A stretch of 64,000 nucleotides of DNA from JBCBGF01 sp038526915 (GTDB lineage Bacteria; Pseudomonadota; Alphaproteobacteria; Rhodobacterales; Rhodobacteraceae): NCBI GenBank assembly GCA_038526915.1, contig JBCBGF010000004.1:1-64000 (forward strand), read 5' to 3'. The notes below the pieces were generated by a model. The model worked only from the letters and a program-made list of their open reading frames with translations. It was not told where the DNA came from and ran no database searches. The position numbers and the translations under genes were made by a program. Below are positions 59,535 to 64,000 of the stretch, one piece after another. The stretch's first letter is position 1. Every line of letters begins with the position of its first letter.

Positions 59535-61726
59535 AAGAAACTTTGGGGGTCGATGTCCACTGCCACGCGCAAATCCCCTTTCGGGCGAAACTGGGCTAGC
59601 CAGGTCGCCAGGGCTGATTGGAGCGGGACGGTTTTGTCGGCCTTGACCAAAAGCCGCACGCGATGGCGCCCACGAATGCGCGCGATGGGCGCGGGTGCGG
59701 GACCAAAGACCTGTGCCCCCACATCCCTGAGCGGGGCATCGCGGCGCGCCATGTCCGCGCCCAGATCAAACACCGCCTGCACATCGGGCGAGGACAGAAC
59801 AATGCCTGCCATGCGCCCATAGGGTGGGACACCGGCGGCGGCGCGTTCGGCCGCTTCGGCGCGCCAGAACTCTTCTTCATCCCCCGACAGGATCGCCCGG
59901 ATCACCGAGTGTTCCGGCTGATAGGTTTGAAGGAGGGCAACGCCGGGCTTTTCCGCCCGGCCGGCGCGACCGGCAACCTGGCGCATGAGTTGAAACGTCC
60001 GCTCGGCTGCCCGCAGGTCGGAGCCTTGCAGGCCCAGATCGGCATCGATGACACCAACGAGTGTCAGCAGCGGGAAGTTGTGCCCCTTGGCCACAAGCTG
60101 GGTCCCGATGATGATGTCCGCCTCGCCCGCGGCGATAGCTTCGATCTGGGCCTTGAGCGCCCGTGCGGTGCCGAACAGATCTGAGGATAAGACGGCGACG
60201 CGGGCCTCGGGGAAGAGCGCCTTGGTTTCCTCGCCCAGACGCTCGACCCCAGGGCCCACGGGCGCGAGCCTGTCTTCCGCGCCGCAATTCGGGCAAACCG
60301 ACGGGATGGGTTTCGTCTCGCCGCATTGGTGGCAGACGAGGCGTTTGAGAAACCGATGCTCGACCATACGCGCATCGCAGGCATCACACCCGATCTGGTG
60401 CCCGCAGGCCCGGCAGATGGTGACAGGCGCATATCCGCGGCGATTGAGGAAGAGAAGCGCCTGTTCCCCCGCCGAGATCCGTTTTTCCACCTCTGCTGCC
60501 AGTTCATCCGAGATCCATCGCGTGGCGGGCAATCCGGCCTCGCGCATATCGATCGCCGCAAGGTCGGGCATCTGTGCGGGGCCAAAGCGGCTGGTGAGCT
60601 CCAGGCGTTTGTACTTGCCCACATCCGCATTGGCCCAGCTTTCCAGCGATGGCGTGGCCGAAGCGAGCACCACCTGCGCCCCTTGGATCGAGGCCCGAAG
60701 AACCGCCATGTCGCGGGCGTTGTAAAGGACCCCATCCTCTTGCTTGTAAGAGGTGTCGTGTTCCTCATCCACGACGATCAGGCCGAGGTCGCGGAATGGT
60801 AGGAACAGGGCCGAGCGTGCGCCAACCACAAGTTGAGCGCCGCCTTCGCCCACCATGCGCCAGCAGCGGCGGCGCTCGGTCAGGGTAACGCCTGAGTGCC
60901 ATTCCGCTGGGCGGGCGCCGAACCGGGCCTCCACCCGCGACAGAAACTCTGCCGTCAGCGCAATCTCGGGCAGCAGGACAAGGGCCTGGCGACCGGCCTC
61001 CAGACAGGCGGCGACGGCTTCCAGATAGACCTCGGTCTTGCCCGAGCCGGTGACCCCTTTCAGAAGGGTTGTCTGGTAGGTTTGGGATGTGACGCCGGCG
61101 CGCAAGGACTGGGCCGCCGCCGCCTGGTCTTCTGTCAGATCAAAGCTGCTGGCAGAAGGTTCAAGCCGTGGATAGGGCAGATCGCGCGGGCTTTGTTCCT
61201 CGGCCACGGCCCCCTGTTCGACAAGGCCCTTGATCACGGACGACGAGACCCCGGCCATCTCGGCCAGTTCGCCCAGGGTGAAGGCGAGATCGCCATAGTC
61301 CTGCAAGGTATCGATCACCCGGCGGCGGGCCTCTGTCATCCGATCGGGATCTCGCAAGCCGCGTCGATAGATGCGTCGCATCGCCGGGGGATCACCCAAA
61401 CCGGGTGAGCGGGTGGCCAGGCGCAGCATCGCGGACATCGGGGTGAGGGTGTAGGCGGCGGCGCGGGTGAGGAACGTCATCATCTCGTCCCGCATGGGCT
61501 GGGCATCGAGGACCCGCAGGACCTGGCGGACCTTGGCTAAGTCATATCCCCCTTCCCCAGCGTCCCAGACCACGCCAATCACCTTGCGCGGGCCCAGGGG
61601 CACCTCGACAAAGGCCCCCAATGCGCAGCCGCCTTCGGGGGCTTTGTAGTCAAGGAGCCGGTCCAGCGGTTGCGTTGTCAGCACCGCCACCAAAGCGCCC
61701 TCGTCAAAATAGGAGGCGTCGGTCAC
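59531..61726 (-). CDS. priA: Primosomal protein N' (replication restart helicase PriA)
   Basis: PriA restarts stalled replication forks. The 731-residue protein has an N-terminal DNA-binding domain (about residues 1-110), a helicase core with Walker A LLKGVTGSGKTEVYLEA (about 222-238), DEEH box LIVVDEEHDTSYKQ, and eight zinc-binding cysteines (CRACGHQIGCDAC and later CHQCGETKPIPSVCPNC). GTG start 61726 with GGAGG about 9 bases upstream. It diverges from tal. Confidence 0.97.
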   Translation of the reverse strand: MTDASYFDEGALVAVLTTQPLDRLLDYKAPEGGCALGAFVEVPLGPRKVIGVVWDAGEGGYDLAKVRQVLRVLDAQPMRDEMMTFLTRAAAYTLTPMSAMLRLATRSPGLGDPPAMRRIYRRGLRDPDRMTEARRRVIDTLQDYGDLAFTLGELAEMAGVSSSVIKGLVEQGAVAEEQSPRDLPYPRLEPSASSFDLTEDQAAAAQSLRAGVTSQTYQTTLLKGVTGSGKTEVYLEAVAACLEAGRQALVLLPEIALTAEFLSRVEARFGARPAEWHSGVTLTERRRCWRMVGEGGAQLVVGARSALFLPFRDLGLIVVDEEHDTSYKQEDGVLYNARDMAVLRASIQGAQVVLASATPSLESWANADVGKYKRLELTSRFGPAQMPDLAAIDMREAGLPATRWISDELAAEVEKRISAGEQALLFLNRRGYAPVTICRACGHQIGCDACDARMVEHRFLKRLVCHQCGETKPIPSVCPNCGAEDRLAPVGPGVERLGEETKALFPEARVAVLSSDLFGTARALKAQIEAIAAGEADIIIGTQLVAKGHNFPLLTLVGVIDADLGLQGSDLRAAERTFQLMRQVAGRAGRAEKPGVALLQTYQPEHSVIRAILSGDEEEFWRAEAAERAAAGVPPYGRMAGIVLSSPDVQAVFDLGADMARRDAPLRDVGAQVFGPAPAPIARIRGRHRVRLLVKADKTVPLQSALATWLAQFRPKGDLRVAVDIDPQSFF

Positions 61727-61810
61727 ACCGCCCGCCTCCGGGCTTTCGGCGACAGCAGGGTTGGGGTAGAAGGGCGCAAAATCACGCCTATCAGCCTAAG
61801 GACGACCCAC

Positions 61811-62464
61811 ATGAAGTTCTTCGTCGACACAGCCGACACCGATGCAATCCGCGAACTCAACGAGCTTGGCATGGTCGACGGGGTCACGACCAACCCGTCG
61901 CTGATCATGAAATCGGGCCGCGATATCAAAGAGGTGACCGCCGAGATCTGTGCCATGGTCGACGGCCCGGTCAGCGCGGAAACCGTGGCACTAGATGCCG
62001 ACGGCATGATCGCCGAGGGGCGCGAGCTGGCCAAGATCGCCTCGAACATCACCATCAAGGTGCCGCTGACCTGGGCAGGGCTGAAGGCCTGCAAGGTTCT
62101 GTCGGATGAGGGGCGCATGGTGAATGTCACGCTGTGCTTTTCGGCCAACCAGGCGCTGCTTGCCGCCAAAGCAGGCGCGACGTTCATTTCGCCATTTGTC
62201 GGGCGGCTGGACGACATCAACCTCGACGGGATGGAGCTGATCGCGGACATCCGTGAGATCTACGACAATTACGGATACGAGACCCAGATATTGGCGGCCT
62301 CGATCCGGACGGTCAACCACATGACGGATGCGGCCAAGATCGGCGCAGATGTGGCCACCGCGCCACCGGGCGTCATCAAAAAGATGGCCGAACACGTTTT
62401 GACGGACAAAGGGCTTGATGCGTTTCTGGCAGATTGGGAGAAGACAGGTCAGAACATCCTGTAG
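61811..62464 (+). CDS. tal: Transaldolase (short, TalC/FSA-like class)
   Basis: A 217-residue transaldolase of the short class, exchanging three-carbon units in the pentose phosphate pathway. The start is MKFFVDTADTDAIRELNELG. The Schiff-base lysine is in NITIKVPLTWAGLKA (about residue 86), and GVTTNPSLIMKSGRD and FISPFVGRLDDI are further marks. The short class can also act as fructose-6-phosphate aldolase, so exact activity is uncertain. ATG 61811 lies 84 bases from the divergent priA start. Confidence 0.93.
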   Translation: MKFFVDTADTDAIRELNELGMVDGVTTNPSLIMKSGRDIKEVTAEICAMVDGPVSAETVALDADGMIAEGRELAKIASNITIKVPLTWAGLKACKVLSDEGRMVNVTLCFSANQALLAAKAGATFISPFVGRLDDINLDGMELIADIREIYDNYGYETQILAASIRTVNHMTDAAKIGADVATAPPGVIKKMAEHVLTDKGLDAFLADWEKTGQNIL

Positions 62465-62502
62465 GACTTCCTTAGGGTCGCCGCAGGCATAAGGGGCGCG
62501 AC

Positions 62503-63210
62503 ATGAGCAGTATCGCAAAAGAAGCGGATCAGGTGCGGGAGAAGATCCTCTCGGATCCTGAAATGATCCTGGACGATGCGGATGTGATGCGCGCGCTGGT
62601 GGCCGCGAATGAGCGGGCCTTGGGCAACAACATCGTCGATTTGCGCGGGATCGCAATGCAGCGGCTTGAGGCGCGGCTCGACCGCTTGGAAGAGGCCCAT
62701 CGCAGTGTGATTGCGGCGGCTTATGAAAACCTGGCCGGCACCAATCAGATCCATCGCGCTGTCCTGCGCCTGCTCGACCCGGTGGATTTTGAGAGCTTTC
62801 TGAATGGGCTGGGCGATGACATCTCGGACATTCTTCGGGTCGATGCGACGCGGTTGGTCCTGGAAAGCCACGAAGCGCTGCTGAGCAAAGACCTGGACGG
62901 TGTCGCCAGCGTCCTTTCGGTGGCCGAGGTTGGCTTTGTCGCGGACTACGTGGGACGCGGCCGGGACGCGCCGCAGCGGACGGTAACGCTTCGGCAGCTC
63001 GCCGAAGCCGAAGGCGCGCTTTACGGGGACAAGGCCGGTTGGATCCGCTCGGAAGCCTGCCTGGTTCTGGATCTGGGGCCGGACCGTCTGCCCGGAATGC
63101 TGGCCCTTGGCGCGGAAGACCCACATCTCTTTGCACCTTCTCAGGGGACGGATCTTTTGACGTTCTTTGCCGGCACGGTTGAGCGCGCGATCCGTCGCTG
63201 GCTGGCGTGA
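62503..63210 (+). CDS. DUF484 family protein
   Basis: A 235-residue DUF484 (GAF-like) protein with an N-terminal coiled coil (about residues 15-75, VMRALVAANERALGNNIVDLRGIAMQRLEARL) and a GAF-type domain (about 80-230). Family members sit next to xerC in many Proteobacteria, with unknown function. Its stop overlaps the xerC start (GTGA), so the two are coupled; tal precedes by 38 bases. Confidence 0.9.
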   Translation: MSSIAKEADQVREKILSDPEMILDDADVMRALVAANERALGNNIVDLRGIAMQRLEARLDRLEEAHRSVIAAAYENLAGTNQIHRAVLRLLDPVDFESFLNGLGDDISDILRVDATRLVLESHEALLSKDLDGVASVLSVAEVGFVADYVGRGRDAPQRTVTLRQLAEAEGALYGDKAGWIRSEACLVLDLGPDRLPGMLALGAEDPHLFAPSQGTDLLTFFAGTVERAIRRWLA

Positions 63211-64000
63211 CCGCCACGACTGAGACCCGCCTGACCCCCGGCCTTGCCGCCGCTGTCCATGACTGGCTTGACACGCTGACGGCCGTGAAGGGGCGCAGCG
63301 CGAACACACGCACGGCCTATGCCGCGGATGTCACGGGTTTTCTGTGCTTTATGCAGAACCATATCGGCCAGGGCTTTGGCCCCAAGGCGCTGGGGACGCT
63401 CACCCAATCGGACATGCGGGCCTGGATGGCGCAGGAGCGTGGCCGGGGTGTTGGGGCGCGGTCTTTGGCGCGGGCGCTGTCCTCGGTTAAAGGGTTTGTG
63501 CGCTGGCAGGCCGAGAAGGTTGGGTTCGACCCCACGGCCGTGCTGGCAACGCGCAGCCCGAGCTTTCGGCGCAAACTCCCGCGCCCCCTGCCCGAGGACG
63601 CCGCGCGGGCGATGATCGAGCGCGTCGATCTGCAAGCGTCCGAGCCTTGGGTCGCCGCGCGGGATGCGGCGGTAGTGACGGTGCTTTACGGCTGCGGCTT
63701 GCGGATATCGGAGGCCCTGTCGCTTGATGGTGACGCGCATCCCCTTGGGGAGGTGCTGCGGATCACGGGCAAAGGCGGAAAGGAACGCCTTGTCCCAGTG
63801 ATCCCGGCGGCGCGGAGTGCGGTGTCTGAGTATGTGCGGGCCTGCCCGTTCGACATTGGGCCAGAGACCGCGCTGTTTCTGGGCGTGCGGGGCAAGCGGC
63901 TGTCCCCCCGTGTAGTTCAGAAGGTTGTGGAATCCGCGCGCCTTCAACTGGGTCTGCCCAGCAGTGCCACACCACACGCGCTTCGCCATAGCTTTGCCAC
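63207..64000 (+). CDS. xerC: Tyrosine recombinase XerC (truncated by window end)
   Basis: XerC with XerD resolves chromosome dimers at dif. It starts at GTG 63207, overlapping the DUF484 stop. The visible 264 residues hold the N-terminal core-binding (SAM-like) domain (about 13-95) and most of the catalytic domain: the first Arg in YGCGLRISEALSL, Lys in ITGKGGKERLVPV, and the box HALRHSFAT at the edge. The final Tyr lies beyond the window. XerC rather than XerD is favoured by the DUF484 neighbour. Confidence 0.93.
   Translation, partial: MTATTETRLTPGLAAAVHDWLDTLTAVKGRSANTRTAYAADVTGFLCFMQNHIGQGFGPKALGTLTQSDMRAWMAQERGRGVGARSLARALSSVKGFVRWQAEKVGFDPTAVLATRSPSFRRKLPRPLPEDAARAMIERVDLQASEPWVAARDAAVVTVLYGCGLRISEALSLDGDAHPLGEVLRITGKGGKERLVPVIPAARSAVSEYVRACPFDIGPETALFLGVRGKRLSPRVVQKVVESARLQLGLPSSATPHALRHSFA

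Noticed and set aside
1..64000. tRNA, rRNA, CRISPR array, insertion sequence or prophage
   Set aside because: No cloverleaf-type GTTCGA-NNNC pattern with matching stems, no regularly spaced direct repeats, no transposase or phage structural gene was seen. The only recombinase is the housekeeping XerC.

Overview
The window is a 64 kb piece of a high-GC alphaproteobacterial chromosome. It most resembles the Rhodobacterales (Roseobacter group). The evidence is the gene order ctaC-ctaB-ctaG-ctaE-SURF1, the ruvCAB-ybgC-tolQRAB-pal-cpoB-tilS-ftsH chain, the priA/tal/DUF484/xerC neighbourhood, a Tad pilus locus with short Flp pilins of the VDW type, and a CtrA-type box in front of dprA. Genes are densely packed with many ATGA or GTGA overlaps. 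No rRNA, tRNA, CRISPR array, insertion sequence or prophage was recognised. Functions are assigned by reading protein motifs by eye; no database search was possible.

Layout: 1-62 is the tail of an unidentified gene. 174-7630 (minus strand) is the aa3-type cytochrome c oxidase and assembly cluster, followed by thrC, an M16 peptidase and a GNAT. 7802-13797 (plus) holds tldD, a GNAT, dprA behind a CtrA-type site, and topA. A sulfotransferase (minus) and a 3-oxoacid CoA-transferase pair follow. 16581-19628 is a tight three-gene unit: a YbhN-like membrane protein, a DprE1-like FAD oxidase and a DprE2-like reductase. It suggests polyprenyl-phosphoryl arabinose chemistry, which is unexpected outside Actinobacteria.

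19629-33865 is the Tad/Flp pilus region: three flp genes (two near-identical, with a duplicated upstream block), cpaB, cpaC, an OmpA-type lipoprotein, cpaE, cpaF, tadB, tadC and two TPR lipoproteins, then a GT-C-like membrane protein on the other strand and an AAA ATPase. Prepilin peptidase and TadE/F/G genes are not in the window. 33989-38747 carries an NAD-binding dehydrogenase, the Lhr-like helicase and PdeM nuclease of the ligase-associated DNA-damage set, and a membrane LytTR regulator that overlaps pdeM tail to tail. 38862-42753 has a thioesterase, folD and fhs (one-carbon metabolism) and a MOSC protein.

42890-54495 (minus) is one long envelope and repair series, transcribed ruvC to ftsH: Holliday-junction processing, Tol-Pal envelope constriction, tRNA-Ile lysidine synthesis and the FtsH protease. 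54820 onward: a DUF1127 small protein behind a structured leader, a one-TM protein, prmA, a nucleotide kinase-like protein, msrA, an MFS transporter, a small predicted outer-membrane barrel, priA, transaldolase, a DUF484 protein and xerC, which is cut by the window edge. An interspersed repeat, found three times directly after stop codons, links otherwise unrelated genes.
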